Shown one piece after another: positions 10,930 through 19,863 of a DNA stretch of 64,000 nucleotides; the stretch's first letter is position 1, and each line of letters begins with the position of its first letter. Below the pieces are notes generated by a model that made no database searches, was not told where the DNA came from, and worked only from the letters and a program-made list of their open reading frames with translations. The position numbers and the translations under genes are program-made. Source of the stretch: Paenibacillus sp. GP183 (GTDB taxonomy: Bacteria > Bacillota > Bacilli > Paenibacillales > NBRC-103111). The DNA lies in NCBI RefSeq assembly GCF_900104695.1, contig NZ_FNSW01000001.1, positions 4,632,501-4,696,500 on the forward strand, read 5' to 3'.

Positions 10930-12165
10930 ATGCGAAGAATACCATTTTTCTCCATGTTAATCGGCTATGACACAGCCATTTGGATTCGGGTGATCGGTAC
11001 GATACTGATCTCTCTGACAGGCTTCATGATGCGGCCTTATTTAGTTTATTACTTGTACGACAAGCTGGATGGCTCCATCATTCTCTCCATGATCATTGTG
11101 GGTGTTCAGCCTTTATGCGGAATGATCGTCAATTTATATGCAGGTGGATTGAGCGATCGCTATGGACGTAAGCCGATGATGCTTATATCCTTATTGGTTC
11201 AAGGATTGTCCATTGCCGGTTATATAGGTGCTACAGAAGTGTGGCATTATGCGGTCATATCGGTTTTTAACGGAATAGGCTTTGCTTTATTCATGCCGGC
11301 AGCCAATGCCCAGATTACAGATGTAGTGCCTGCAGAAAAGCGCGCAGAAGTATTTGCCCTGCTGCATACGGCACTGAATATGGGAGCGGCTTTCGGGCCT
11401 GTCGTCGGGTTGCTGTTGTTCAATTGGAATCAAAGCTTGATTTTTTTGGTCTGTTCGCTGTCATTATTTGTTTATGCGACATTGGTAGGCTGGAAGGTTC
11501 CCGAAACTTTACCAGTCCGCAGTAAGGTCCAGCAGGCAGCTTTTCTCAAAAAGCCAAAGGTTAAATGGAGTGAGCATAAAACCTTGCTCTGGATGACACT
11601 GCTGACGATGCCGGCCACTTTGCTGTACGCTCAGGTGGAATCTACGTTTCCGCTGCATTTACAACATCATTTTGAAAATTACAAATCGGTGTTTGCTACG
11701 ATTGTCACCTTTAACGGGTTGATGGTCATTACTCTGCAGCTCTGGATTGCGAAGCGTACAGAGGCTAAACCGGCTTACCTCATGATTGGACTGGCTTATT
11801 TGCTGTTTGCCATAGTGGCCCTCGGTTACGGGTACATGCCTTACTTAGCACTGCTTCTTGTGGTTGAGTTTTTATTTACTGTAGGGGAAATGCTGTATGG
11901 TCCACATGCGCAGAAGGTGATTTCAATTATTGCACCTGAAGATCAAAGAGGCTGGTATTTTTCCGTGTACGGCATGAATTGGCAGCTGGCTCGAGCGTTC
12001 GGTCCTATCATTGGAGGATTTTTGTTAAGCCGCTTTGGCGGGGAATTCATGTTTACGGTGCTTGCGGCCGTAATCCTGATTGCGGGAATTGCGCAGACTT
12101 CGCTGATCAAGAGATTGAACCCGCACAAAGAGAAGGTAGTCACGGAAGAGCAGATTGTTGTATGA
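10930..12165 (+). CDS. MFS transporter
   Basis: A 411-residue protein with twelve hydrophobic segments and the MFS loop 2-3 motif GGLSDRYGRKPMM; a second signature (GFALFMPAANAQITDVVPAEKR) follows TM4-5. The pattern fits drug/H+ antiporters of the DHA1 type. The ATG preceded by TAGGGGGACATC is preferred over an upstream TTG. A terminator follows within 30 bp, so it is a single transcription unit, possibly shared with the small upstream gene. Confidence 0.9.
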   Translation: MRRIPFFSMLIGYDTAIWIRVIGTILISLTGFMMRPYLVYYLYDKLDGSIILSMIIVGVQPLCGMIVNLYAGGLSDRYGRKPMMLISLLVQGLSIAGYIGATEVWHYAVISVFNGIGFALFMPAANAQITDVVPAEKRAEVFALLHTALNMGAAFGPVVGLLLFNWNQSLIFLVCSLSLFVYATLVGWKVPETLPVRSKVQQAAFLKKPKVKWSEHKTLLWMTLLTMPATLLYAQVESTFPLHLQHHFENYKSVFATIVTFNGLMVITLQLWIAKRTEAKPAYLMIGLAYLLFAIVALGYGYMPYLALLLVVEFLFTVGEMLYGPHAQKVISIIAPEDQRGWYFSVYGMNWQLARAFGPIIGGFLLSRFGGEFMFTVLAAVILIAGIAQTSLIKRLNPHKEKVVTEEQIVV

Positions 12166-12191
12166 AAAGCAATTGAACAAGCAGTTGATCT

Positions 12192-12233
12192 AAGCCAATG
12201 AACAGATGTCGGTCTGTTTGTTGGCTTTTTTTT
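12192..12233 (+). terminator. Rho-independent terminator after MFS gene
   Basis: A hairpin with arms AAGCCAA...AACAGA and TCTGTTT...TTGGCTT is followed by eight T. Confidence 0.85.
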
Positions 12234-12331
12234 CGAATTACAAAAATAATTCTCGTATGTAAACCTATTTTAAGATTTATACGTTATTCTACATATATAG
12301 GAATGATTTCGGAATGTGAAGGGGTGGAAAT

Positions 12332-13702
12332 ATGGAATCACGAAGAGGATGGCTGAAGCAATCATTCGGCAAAAAGTTAAACCGAATTCACAAGTGGAAT
12401 GCCTGGATTGCTTTAATTTTGGCGGTTACAGGGATTGTCCTCAGCATAGGCGGAATTCGGGGAGACCTCGGCGCATTTCGAGTCACCATTAAGCAGGCGC
12501 ATATTATTTTTGGCGTTGTCTCGATCCTGATCCTTATTTTATATGCCCCGATGATTCGCAAGCACTGGAAACAGATTCGCGGACGGAACAATCAAAAAGG
12601 CAATCTGATTTTTGTGCTGGCGCTGCTCATTGGCTGGAGCCTGTCGGGCGTGATCTTGTGGCAGTTCCGAAGCTTGCCGCCAAAACTGAACAATGCCGCT
12701 CTGCTGGTGCATGATTTGCTCACCTGGGTCGGCATTCCCTATGCCGCCTACCACTCGATCTCCCGCAGCCGCCTGCTGAAGCGGCAGCAAAGGCAAGAGC
12801 TGGCAGCGGCCGCAGCCGCTGCCAGAGCATTGCCAGCGGCCGCCCCGGCGCCGGCCGCTGTAGAGCCCGCCGCAGCCTCGGCCGAGGCTGCAGGCACAAC
12901 CGCGCCCGCCGCCTCGGGCGACGCGGCGCAGCGCACTCGAGCGCAGGCGGTCATCACCGCGCTCAAGGAATCGCCGATCACACGCGCATCCTTCCTGCGG
13001 CTTGCCGCAGGGCTGCTACTCGTGATCGGAGTTGGCCCCGCCTTTTACCGCTGGATAAAAGGCGCTTTGGACACCGGCGGCGCCGGACTTGCCGCCGTTG
13101 CCGCCTCGGACGGCAACCGGATGCTGCCGCCGCCGGTGCCGCTGCCGGACTCCGCCACTGTCGTCGGCGGAGGAGCCCAAGGGAATTTCCGCGTGTACAC
13201 GGTGACGGAAATTCCCGCTTTCTCCTCGGATAACTGGCAGTTCGCGTTATCCGGTCTTGTCGATAAACCCAAGACCTTCAATTGGGAGGAATTTTTGAAG
13301 CTCGAACGCACGGTGCAGGTGAGCGACTTTCATTGTGTAACTGGCTGGTCAGTTTATAAGGTGACGTGGGAGGGAATCCCGCTGAAAAAGCTGCTGGACA
13401 TAGGCAATGTGAAAAAAGAAGCCAAGTTCGTCAAGTTTTATTCCGGCGATAAGGTGTATACGGATACGCTTGACTTGAAGCAGATAGCCAGCCTGGATGA
13501 TATCATGGTGGCCGTTCTTATGGATGGCAAACCGATCCCGCAAATGCTGGGCGGTCCTGTACGCTTGGTTGTCCCGAAAATGTATGCCTATAAATCTGTA
13601 AAATGGCTGCAGGCCATCGAGCTGATCGATAAAGAGCATATCGGCTACTGGGAGCTTCGCGGTTATGACACCGATGCCTGGTTGCCTGCTGGAAAAACCT
13701 GA
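12332..13702 (+). CDS. Membrane cytochrome b-like / sulfite-oxidase-type molybdopterin oxidoreductase fusion
   Basis: 456 residues in three parts. Residues 18-145 contain four hydrophobic helices with His residues in HKWNAW, KQAHIIFG, LLVHDLL and YAAYHS, resembling a small di-haem b-type cytochrome. Residues about 150-205 are a very Ala/Pro-rich linker (GC-rich DNA). After a fifth membrane helix (about 222-240), residues 275-456 form a sulfite oxidase/MsrP-like Moco domain. Its FHCVTGWS carries the molybdenum-ligand Cys335, and LGGPVRLVVPKMYAYKSVKW is the conserved end of the fold. The catalytic domain probably faces outside and exchanges electrons with the quinone pool through the cytochrome. 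The substrate is unknown. MOSC, mobA and moeA follow. Confidence 0.85.
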   Translation: MESRRGWLKQSFGKKLNRIHKWNAWIALILAVTGIVLSIGGIRGDLGAFRVTIKQAHIIFGVVSILILILYAPMIRKHWKQIRGRNNQKGNLIFVLALLIGWSLSGVILWQFRSLPPKLNNAALLVHDLLTWVGIPYAAYHSISRSRLLKRQQRQELAAAAAAARALPAAAPAPAAVEPAAASAEAAGTTAPAASGDAAQRTRAQAVITALKESPITRASFLRLAAGLLLVIGVGPAFYRWIKGALDTGGAGLAAVAASDGNRMLPPPVPLPDSATVVGGGAQGNFRVYTVTEIPAFSSDNWQFALSGLVDKPKTFNWEEFLKLERTVQVSDFHCVTGWSVYKVTWEGIPLKKLLDIGNVKKEAKFVKFYSGDKVYTDTLDLKQIASLDDIMVAVLMDGKPIPQMLGGPVRLVVPKMYAYKSVKWLQAIELIDKEHIGYWELRGYDTDAWLPAGKT

Positions 13703-13834
13703 AGGACTTATTCATTTTATATGAAAGTATAACTTTTTATAACCGGCGTAGCCATTATCCATGTAACCTGACATTCCCTATGCTTTTTGATATAGTTAGT
13801 TCAGGATCGCTAACAGAGGAAGCAGGGATTTGAA

Positions 13835-14482
13835 GTGGAAGTTGTATCCGTCAATGTGGGGAAACCCGCTTCATTAAAGGTTCAGAATAAGGAGGAGCTG
13901 TTCACGGGGATTGTAAAATCACCGGTCAACTCCGATTTGCATTTGTCCTTCATCCAGCTGGAAGGGGACGGACAAGCCGATTTGCTGAATCACGGCGGTG
14001 TCGATAAAGCACTCTGTGTATACTGCCACGAGCATTATGCCTATTGGGAGCACCTGCTGGGGAAAAGGCTGGATCCTGGAGCTTTTGGCGAAAATATTAC
14101 AATGAGTGGTCTCCTTGAGTCCGAGGTTTGTATCGGCGACACATTTTCGCTGGGGAATGCCATTGTTCAGGTCGCTCAACCGAGGCAGCCTTGTTACAAG
14201 CTTGCGGATCGTCACGCAGTTCCTGATTTTGTCATGAAAGTTCAAACTATAGGCTATAGCGGGTATTACTTTCGTGTCCTGCAGGAGGGTAAACTTCCTC
14301 CCAATCCTCAAATCCAGCTAGTAAGCAAACAGTCAATGGGAGTCACTATTGAATTTGTGAACCAGATCTTATACCATGATAAGCGAAATGTTGAAGGCAT
14401 TCAGCGTATTGTGGCGGTACCTGAGCTTTCGGAAAAATTGAGACTTACGCTGAACAAACGTCTGCAAGAGCTAGAGGTTTAA
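13835..14482 (+). CDS. MOSC domain-containing protein (YiiM-like)
   Basis: A 215-residue protein with the MOSC beta-barrel, the domain found at the C-terminus of Moco sulfurases. Recognisable elements are LLNHGGVDKALCVYCHEHY, GAFGENIT and the conserved Cys in AQPRQPCYKLA. YiiM-type proteins reduce N-hydroxylated compounds with Moco. The GTG start is 13 bases from AGAGGA, with AGGG nearer. It is followed 4 bp later by mobA, so the two are probably co-transcribed. Confidence 0.88.
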   Translation: MEVVSVNVGKPASLKVQNKEELFTGIVKSPVNSDLHLSFIQLEGDGQADLLNHGGVDKALCVYCHEHYAYWEHLLGKRLDPGAFGENITMSGLLESEVCIGDTFSLGNAIVQVAQPRQPCYKLADRHAVPDFVMKVQTIGYSGYYFRVLQEGKLPPNPQIQLVSKQSMGVTIEFVNQILYHDKRNVEGIQRIVAVPELSEKLRLTLNKRLQELEV

Positions 14483-14486
14483 TGCC

Positions 14487-15086
14487 ATGATGACAGGAGT
14501 CATTTTGGCCGGGGGGCAGAATCGCCGAATGGGGGGTAAGCACAAAGCACTGATTCCCTTCAGGGGTGTTCCGCTCTTAAACATACAGCTCCAAGAAATG
14601 GCCAGGATTTGCAAACAAATTCTCCTTGTGACCCATAAACCGGAACTATTTGCTCCGATTCTTCAGGATATTCGGCAGGCTGAGGTGAGCTGTATTCCTG
14701 ATGTGCTGCCCGGAAAAGGTCCTTTAAGCGGCATTCATGCGGCGTGCCTCGCTGCTGAAACAAATCGACTTTGGATTGTCGGCTGTGATATGCCCTATGT
14801 ATCAGCTGCCGCAGCTGAAGCTTTGTATGATTTGAGTGAGAGCACCCAGGCGGACGCGGTTATCCCGGTTATTCATGAAAAAGTCCAGCCCTTACATGGT
14901 ATTTATGATAAAAGGATTGCACCTGTCGTCTCAGAGCTGCTTGGCATGGAACAGTTTAAGCTGATGGGACTGCTGGCACGCATTCATTTTGTGACCGCGG
15001 ATGATTTATTTTTCGCTCAAAGGGACATTGCCTTAACATTCACAGTCAATTTGAACACACCGGATGATTTTCTTTCTGCGGAGTAA
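14487..15086 (+). CDS. mobA: Molybdenum cofactor guanylyltransferase
   Basis: A 199-residue nucleotidyltransferase. The N-terminal LAGGQNRRMGGKHKA binds GTP, followed by PGKGPLSGIHAA and the metal-binding VGCDMPYV. It attaches GMP to Mo-molybdopterin to make the guanine dinucleotide form. Sulfite-oxidase-type enzymes use plain Moco, so the product may also serve another enzyme outside the window. The gene starts 4 bp after the MOSC gene; two tandem ATGs make the start uncertain by one codon. Confidence 0.92.
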   Translation: MMTGVILAGGQNRRMGGKHKALIPFRGVPLLNIQLQEMARICKQILLVTHKPELFAPILQDIRQAEVSCIPDVLPGKGPLSGIHAACLAAETNRLWIVGCDMPYVSAAAAEALYDLSESTQADAVIPVIHEKVQPLHGIYDKRIAPVVSELLGMEQFKLMGLLARIHFVTADDLFFAQRDIALTFTVNLNTPDDFLSAE

Positions 15087-15112
15087 TTAGGCCATAATGA
15101 ACATTCATCAAA

Positions 15113-16405
15113 ATGCGGAGAGGAAGATCACAGGCGGTGAGCAAGTCATTCAATTTCAAGTTCGGACGTAAGGCGATATCCGTAGAAGAAGCTCGAAAAG
15201 AATTGGAACCTTTTATCAAGCAGACCGACATCGAGCACATTCCGCTGGCGCTTTCCTTTGGCAGAACTATCGCGAAGGATATCCTCGCGGCCCATCCTGT
15301 GCCGCATTTTCGCCGTTCCGGAGTTGACGGATATGCAGTGCGATCCGCAGATATTGCGGCAGCCTCTCCGGAGAATCCGGTGGGGCTGACAGTTATCGAG
15401 CATATCCCAAGCGGGACAGTGCCGATTCGGAAGATTGAATCCGGAATGGCGGCCCGCATCATGACAGGTGCTCCGGTTCCGGAAGGAGCGGATGCTGTCG
15501 TCATGCTGGAAATGACGGAAAAGGGATCGGCTGAGGGCTTAGACTATGGACATGTGGAACGCACATTCATCCGAAAGAGCCTGTTCAGCGGCCAAAATAT
15601 AACACCCATAGCAGGCGAGATCAGCGAAGGAGAAAGGGTCTTGCAGCGGGGATGCCGTATTGCTTCCGGTGAGGCCGCGCTTCTGGCCACCTTTGGCTAT
15701 GAAACTGTGGCCATTTATAGCAAGCCGCGGGTGGCTATCTTTTCAACTGGCTCGGAGCTGTTGAAGGTGGGGGACGCGATGGCGCCGGGCCGAATCCGAA
15801 ACAGTAACAGCTACATGCTGGCCTGCCAAGTCGAGGCTTGCGGAGGAATACCGATGATCATGCCTCCATTGGCAGATGATCCGGAGCAGGTACAGACTGC
15901 GCTTGTCCAAGCGTTTGAATCCGCCGATTGTGTTATCACCTCAGGCGGAGTATCTGTTGGCGACTATGATGTGCTGGTGGAAGTATTTAAGCGCTGGAAT
16001 GGAACATTGCTGTTCAATAAAATCGCAATGCGGCCAGGCAGCCCGACCAGCGCAGCGGTTTGGCAGGATAAGCTGCTTTTAGCCCTATCCGGTAATCCTG
16101 GCGCTGCGTTTGTAGGCTTTGAGCTGTTTGCCCGGCCAGTACTGGAAAGCATGCAGGGCGTAAGGCAGCCGTATCCTGAAGCATGCACGGCTTTTTTGGA
16201 AGTCGATTATGAGAAAGGCTCCGCCTATCCGCGCTATGTAAGAGGAACGACGCGAATTGATGACGGCAGGCTTTATGTCAAACCGGCAGGCGCAGATAAA
16301 TCAAGCATCATGGTATCGATTAAAGATGCTGATTGCTTGATTTACCTTCCTGCTGGCGGCAGCGGTTTTCGCAAGGATGAAAAAGTGAATATTTACATGC
16401 TCTGA
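15113..16405 (+). CDS. moeA: Molybdopterin molybdenumtransferase MoeA
   Basis: A 430-residue MoeA protein that inserts molybdate into adenylylated molybdopterin. Visible landmarks are RSGVDGYAVRSADI, IMTGAPVPEGADAVVMLE, the MoCF-domain signatures FSTGSELL and ITSGGVSVGDYD, and LALSGNPGAAFVGFE. Length is normal for the family. The ATG has no clear binding site; a GTG 24 bases later has AGAGG about 13 bases upstream and is an alternative. It is the last gene of the molybdenum block. Confidence 0.93.
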   Translation: MRRGRSQAVSKSFNFKFGRKAISVEEARKELEPFIKQTDIEHIPLALSFGRTIAKDILAAHPVPHFRRSGVDGYAVRSADIAAASPENPVGLTVIEHIPSGTVPIRKIESGMAARIMTGAPVPEGADAVVMLEMTEKGSAEGLDYGHVERTFIRKSLFSGQNITPIAGEISEGERVLQRGCRIASGEAALLATFGYETVAIYSKPRVAIFSTGSELLKVGDAMAPGRIRNSNSYMLACQVEACGGIPMIMPPLADDPEQVQTALVQAFESADCVITSGGVSVGDYDVLVEVFKRWNGTLLFNKIAMRPGSPTSAAVWQDKLLLALSGNPGAAFVGFELFARPVLESMQGVRQPYPEACTAFLEVDYEKGSAYPRYVRGTTRIDDGRLYVKPAGADKSSIMVSIKDADCLIYLPAGGSGFRKDEKVNIYML

Positions 16406-16424
16406 ATGATCATATAGCGCAAAT

Positions 16425-16470
16425 AAAAAGAGTGCGTCCGTTAGCCATTAAGGCAGCGGCCGCACGCTTT
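16425..16470 (-). terminator. Possible terminator of the LacI gene (minus strand)
   Basis: Read on the minus strand, GCGTGCGGCCGCTGCC pairs imperfectly with GGCTAACGGACGCAC and is followed by TCTTTTTATT. The hairpin overlaps the stop of the repressor gene. Confidence 0.5.
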
Positions 16471-17461
16471 CGCGTACAATCAATTCGGTAGAAAGCACAA
16501 GATTGTGATTGACGTTCCGGCCTTCCAGCAGATCAATTAACATTTGTGCAGCTTGATAACCCATTTCGTACGGATTTTGATTAATCGTCGTTAGTGCAGG
16601 TGAACAATAGGCCGATACATTGATATTGTCGAAGCCTACGATGGATACATCCTGCGGCAGCTGAAGTCCTAAGCCGCGAACGGCTTGCATAGCACCTAGT
16701 GCCATAAGATCACTGGCACAGAACAGTGCAGTCACGTCCGGATGTTGGGATAGGAGCTGGTACGTAGCTTCCTTTGCATCATTTTCAGAGAAGGAGCCGT
16801 CCCTTACAAGCGATTCATTGAACGGAATACCGCAGCTGTTCAATGCTTCATGATAACCCTTTAGCCGCTGAATGCTGACGTCAGCCTGGGAATGGCCATT
16901 GATGACTCCGATTTGGCGGTGTCCCGCATCCAGTAAATGTTTGGTTGCTTTGAAAGCTCCATTAACATTATCAGAGGTGACGTACCCTACATTTTTTCCT
17001 TTTATCGGAATATCAATGAGCACGCAGGGTATGGGTGAAATGACAATTTCATTCAAATAAGGATCATCCAATCGGATGCCCATAATAATGACACCGTCAA
17101 CACCTCTCTCCTGACAGAGGGATTTATAGGATTTAGTTCTTTGCTTTTGTGGAGTAGTGCTGAATAGCACAAGGTCATAGTTCAGTTCGCCGGATCTGTC
17201 GTTCATTCCGCACAGCACTTCGAAAGCGATATTATCCTTGGAGCTGCTTCGAGTAACGTTGGAAAGGAGCAGCCCAAGTGTTTTGGTTTTTTTGGAAATT
17301 AAAGACCGTGCGGCCATGTTAGGACTGTAGCCGGTATTGTGAGCTATAGCTTCTATTTTTTTTCGGGTTTCTTCGTTAACATCGTCATATCCGTTTAATG
17401 CTCTGGATACGGTTGTGACGGAAACGCCGGCCTGCTTGGCTATATCTTTAATAGTTACCAA
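16448..17461 (-). CDS. LacI family transcriptional repressor
   Basis: 337 residues. The helix-turn-helix is VTIKDIAKQAGVSVTTVSRA with hinge YSPNMAARSL, then a periplasmic-binding-protein-like sensor domain (LFCASDLMALGAMQA, VPQ-type loop QLPQDVSIVGFDN, TTINQNPYEMG). A TTG start with GGTGAT 6 bases upstream gives the usual family N-terminus; GTG and ATG starts a few codons earlier are possible. It is divergent from the debranching-enzyme/ABC operon, with LacI-type operators in between and one beside its own start. Autoregulation and control of the sugar operon are inferred. Confidence 0.92.
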   Translation of the reverse strand: MVTIKDIAKQAGVSVTTVSRALNGYDDVNEETRKKIEAIAHNTGYSPNMAARSLISKKTKTLGLLLSNVTRSSSKDNIAFEVLCGMNDRSGELNYDLVLFSTTPQKQRTKSYKSLCQERGVDGVIIMGIRLDDPYLNEIVISPIPCVLIDIPIKGKNVGYVTSDNVNGAFKATKHLLDAGHRQIGVINGHSQADVSIQRLKGYHEALNSCGIPFNESLVRDGSFSENDAKEATYQLLSQHPDVTALFCASDLMALGAMQAVRGLGLQLPQDVSIVGFDNINVSAYCSPALTTINQNPYEMGYQAAQMLIDLLEGRNVNHNLVLSTELIVRESVRPLP

Positions 17462-17471
17462 TCTCATCACC

Positions 17472-17488
17472 CCGGAAACGTTTTGGTT
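17472..17488. promoter_or_regulatory. LacI-type operator 1
   Basis: CCGGAAACGTTTTGG, centred on AACGTT, is an imperfect palindrome immediately upstream of the repressor start. It suggests autoregulation. Confidence 0.65.
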
Positions 17489-17598
17489 TTATAGTAATTG
17501 TAGGTGATTAAGACAAGATGATCAATATTTTATAAAATAAAAACGAAAAAAAATGTTGTAAATGCTTACATGTTATCATATAATAAATTTCAGGAAGT

Positions 17599-17615
17599 TC
17601 CAAAACGTTTCGGTT
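17599..17615. promoter_or_regulatory. LacI-type operator 2
   Basis: TCCAAAACGTTTCGGTT shares its AAACGTTTCGG core with the other two sites. Confidence 0.65.
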
Positions 17616-17661
17616 TTTAAAAAAATGCCAAATACATGTTTTGGAATTGTTTTTTGCCGCA

Positions 17662-17679
17662 ATCCGAAACGTTTCGGAT
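17662..17679. promoter_or_regulatory. LacI-type operator 3 (perfect palindrome)
   Basis: ATCCGAAACGTTTCGGAT is an 18-bp perfect palindrome with the central CG of LacI-family operators, 35 bp before the debranching enzyme start. Confidence 0.8.
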
Positions 17680-17713
17680 CATCAACATTATACAGCTTAG
17701 AGAGGTGAACCCA

Positions 17714-19810
17714 TTGGATTATCGGGTCATAAAAGAGAACGATCTCTTCTTGATGACGGATAAGAACGGTGATATCCCTATGGAGAATCCGTCCGGGTTC
17801 GGTTTGTACACCAAGGATACCCGTTTTATCAGCAGGATGGAAATCGCGATTAACGGGATGAAGCCGCTTCTGCTTTCTTCGTCGGCCGATGAGAATTATA
17901 TCGCCGTGCTTCGGTTGACGAATCCCCATATGGAAAAAGATGGAGAACTGATTCTGTGGAGAGAATCTGTTGAGATTACAAGAAAGCGTTTTATTTACAA
18001 AGGGGGGTTGTACGAATCCGTCCGATTGACGAATTTTTATCCGAAGGATGTAAAATTCAATTTTTCCGTATTATTTGAAAGTGATTTTGCGGATATGTTC
18101 CAGGTTCGCGGATTCCAAAATGGCATGGTTGGGAAGAAAACGGGAGTTTCCATTCAGTCCAGAAGCTTATCCATCGGATATTTGGGAGCCGATCAGATTC
18201 AGAGAGAAACACGGATTAAATGGGATTCTGATGAAAGTGCTATAAGCGAAGATGGTTCTATCCATTTCGACATTAGTCTCGCTTCCAGGCAGTATAAAGA
18301 AATTTCGTTCTTCATCGCACCTGTGATTAATGGAGAAGTTCCCGTTGAATATGATCCCGAACAAGCCTTGAAGCTCCTCGAGGATTCCTACGCGGATTGG
18401 AATGAGAGCTCTACTGCAGTCAACAGCGATTCAGAGCTGTTTAATCAGCTGTATGATCGAGGTGTGCAGGATCTTCGCGTGCTGCTTACTGATCTTGGTT
18501 ACGGGCATTTCCCGGTTGCCGGTTTACCTTGGTATGCGGTTCCTTTTGGACGCGACAGCTTGATTGCCGCTCTTCAGATGCTTTCCATGAATCCGCAAGC
18601 AGCCAGAGGCACTCTTCTCACTATGGCCGCTTATCAAGGTCGCAATCACGACGAGTGGCGCGATGAAACCCCGGGTAAGATTATGCATGAGATACGCTAT
18701 GGAGAGCTCGCTAATACCAATCAAATTCCATTTACACCCTATTACGGAACTATTGACGCGACACCGCTGTTCTTGATATTGGCTGCTGAATACTATCATT
18801 GGACAGACGATATCGGGTTCATTGAGCAATTGATGCCTCATCTCATCCAAGCGCTTTCTTGGATCGATCAATTTGGCGACATGGACGAAGACAGCTTCGT
18901 TGAGTACTTTCAGACTTCGTCCAAAGGAATCGCGAATCAGGGCTGGAAAGATTCCGGTGATTCAGTTGTTCACGCCAATGGGGATTATGCAAAAGCTCCG
19001 ATTGCATTGGTTGAGGTACAGGGTTATGTGTATCAAGCCAAAACCAGATTGGCCCCTATCTTCCGCAGCATGGGCAAAATGGATTTAGCCGATAAGCTTG
19101 AGGTGCAAGCACGAAATTTGCAGATCCGTTTTGAGCAGTCTTTTTGGATGGAAGACGAGAACTATTATGCGATAGCCCTGGACCGGGATAAACGTCAGGT
19201 TCATTCGGTAACATCGAATCCGGGTCATGTCCTTATGTCCGGCATCGCTGCATCCGATCGTGCGAAAGCTGTGGCTGAAAGGCTTATTGCCAGCGATATG
19301 TTCAGCGGATATGGCATACGCACGATGAGTATGGATTCAGCGGGCTATAATCCGATGAGCTATCATGACGGCAGCGTATGGCCGCATGACAATTCGTTGT
19401 CTTTGCTTGGGCTCAGCAGGTTAGGATTTGTGGATGAAGCAATCACTATCATCGAAGGTCTTATGAGAGCAGCATCCAAATTCGAATATGGACGTCTTCC
19501 TGAGCTGTTTTGCGGCTACGAAGACAATGTCGGATACCCCGTGCCTTATCCGGTCGCATGTTCACCGCAAGCATGGGCGGCTGGTACGCCTCTAGTATTC
19601 CTGCAGGTGCTGCTAGGTATAGAGCCGGATGCGCTGGGAAAGCGTATATATCTAAGGCCGACTTTATTGCCGCAGATGAATGAGCTTCAGGTTTCACACT
19701 TGCGGGTAGGTAAGGGCGCATTAAGCCTGAGGATTCAGCGAAATAATGGCGAGGAGCTTCCGAAGGTTGAAGTTCTTTCCAACACTACAGGTTTCGAGCT
19801 TCAATACTAA
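17714..19810 (+). CDS. Amylo-alpha-1,6-glucosidase / glycogen debranching-type glycoside hydrolase
   Basis: 698 residues. The N-terminal GDE_N_bis-like beta domain (NPSGFGLYTKDTRFISRMEI) is followed by an (alpha/alpha)6 glucosidase domain. Landmarks are PWYAVPFGRDSLIAALQML, YGTIDATPLFLILA, the Trp/Asp loop GWKDSGDSV and YHDGSVWPHDNSL, which carries likely catalytic acids. No secretion signal is seen, so it probably cleaves imported oligosaccharides in the cytoplasm. The start is TTG, 6 bases after AGAGGTGAAC; an upstream ATG would run translation through operator 3. It leads an operon with the ABC importer. Confidence 0.87.
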   Translation: MDYRVIKENDLFLMTDKNGDIPMENPSGFGLYTKDTRFISRMEIAINGMKPLLLSSSADENYIAVLRLTNPHMEKDGELILWRESVEITRKRFIYKGGLYESVRLTNFYPKDVKFNFSVLFESDFADMFQVRGFQNGMVGKKTGVSIQSRSLSIGYLGADQIQRETRIKWDSDESAISEDGSIHFDISLASRQYKEISFFIAPVINGEVPVEYDPEQALKLLEDSYADWNESSTAVNSDSELFNQLYDRGVQDLRVLLTDLGYGHFPVAGLPWYAVPFGRDSLIAALQMLSMNPQAARGTLLTMAAYQGRNHDEWRDETPGKIMHEIRYGELANTNQIPFTPYYGTIDATPLFLILAAEYYHWTDDIGFIEQLMPHLIQALSWIDQFGDMDEDSFVEYFQTSSKGIANQGWKDSGDSVVHANGDYAKAPIALVEVQGYVYQAKTRLAPIFRSMGKMDLADKLEVQARNLQIRFEQSFWMEDENYYAIALDRDKRQVHSVTSNPGHVLMSGIAASDRAKAVAERLIASDMFSGYGIRTMSMDSAGYNPMSYHDGSVWPHDNSLSLLGLSRLGFVDEAITIIEGLMRAASKFEYGRLPELFCGYEDNVGYPVPYPVACSPQAWAAGTPLVFLQVLLGIEPDALGKRIYLRPTLLPQMNELQVSHLRVGKGALSLRIQRNNGEELPKVEVLSNTTGFELQY

Positions 19811-19863
19811 CAGGGTTTAATTGCAATTATCATAGATGATCAAGCAAAGGGAGGATTTTTTAG

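Noticed and set aside
12780-12980. GC-rich stretch with repeated GCC/GCG as a possible inserted repeat
   Set aside because: It is in frame and encodes a plausible Ala/Pro-rich linker in the Moco protein, with no flanking target duplication.
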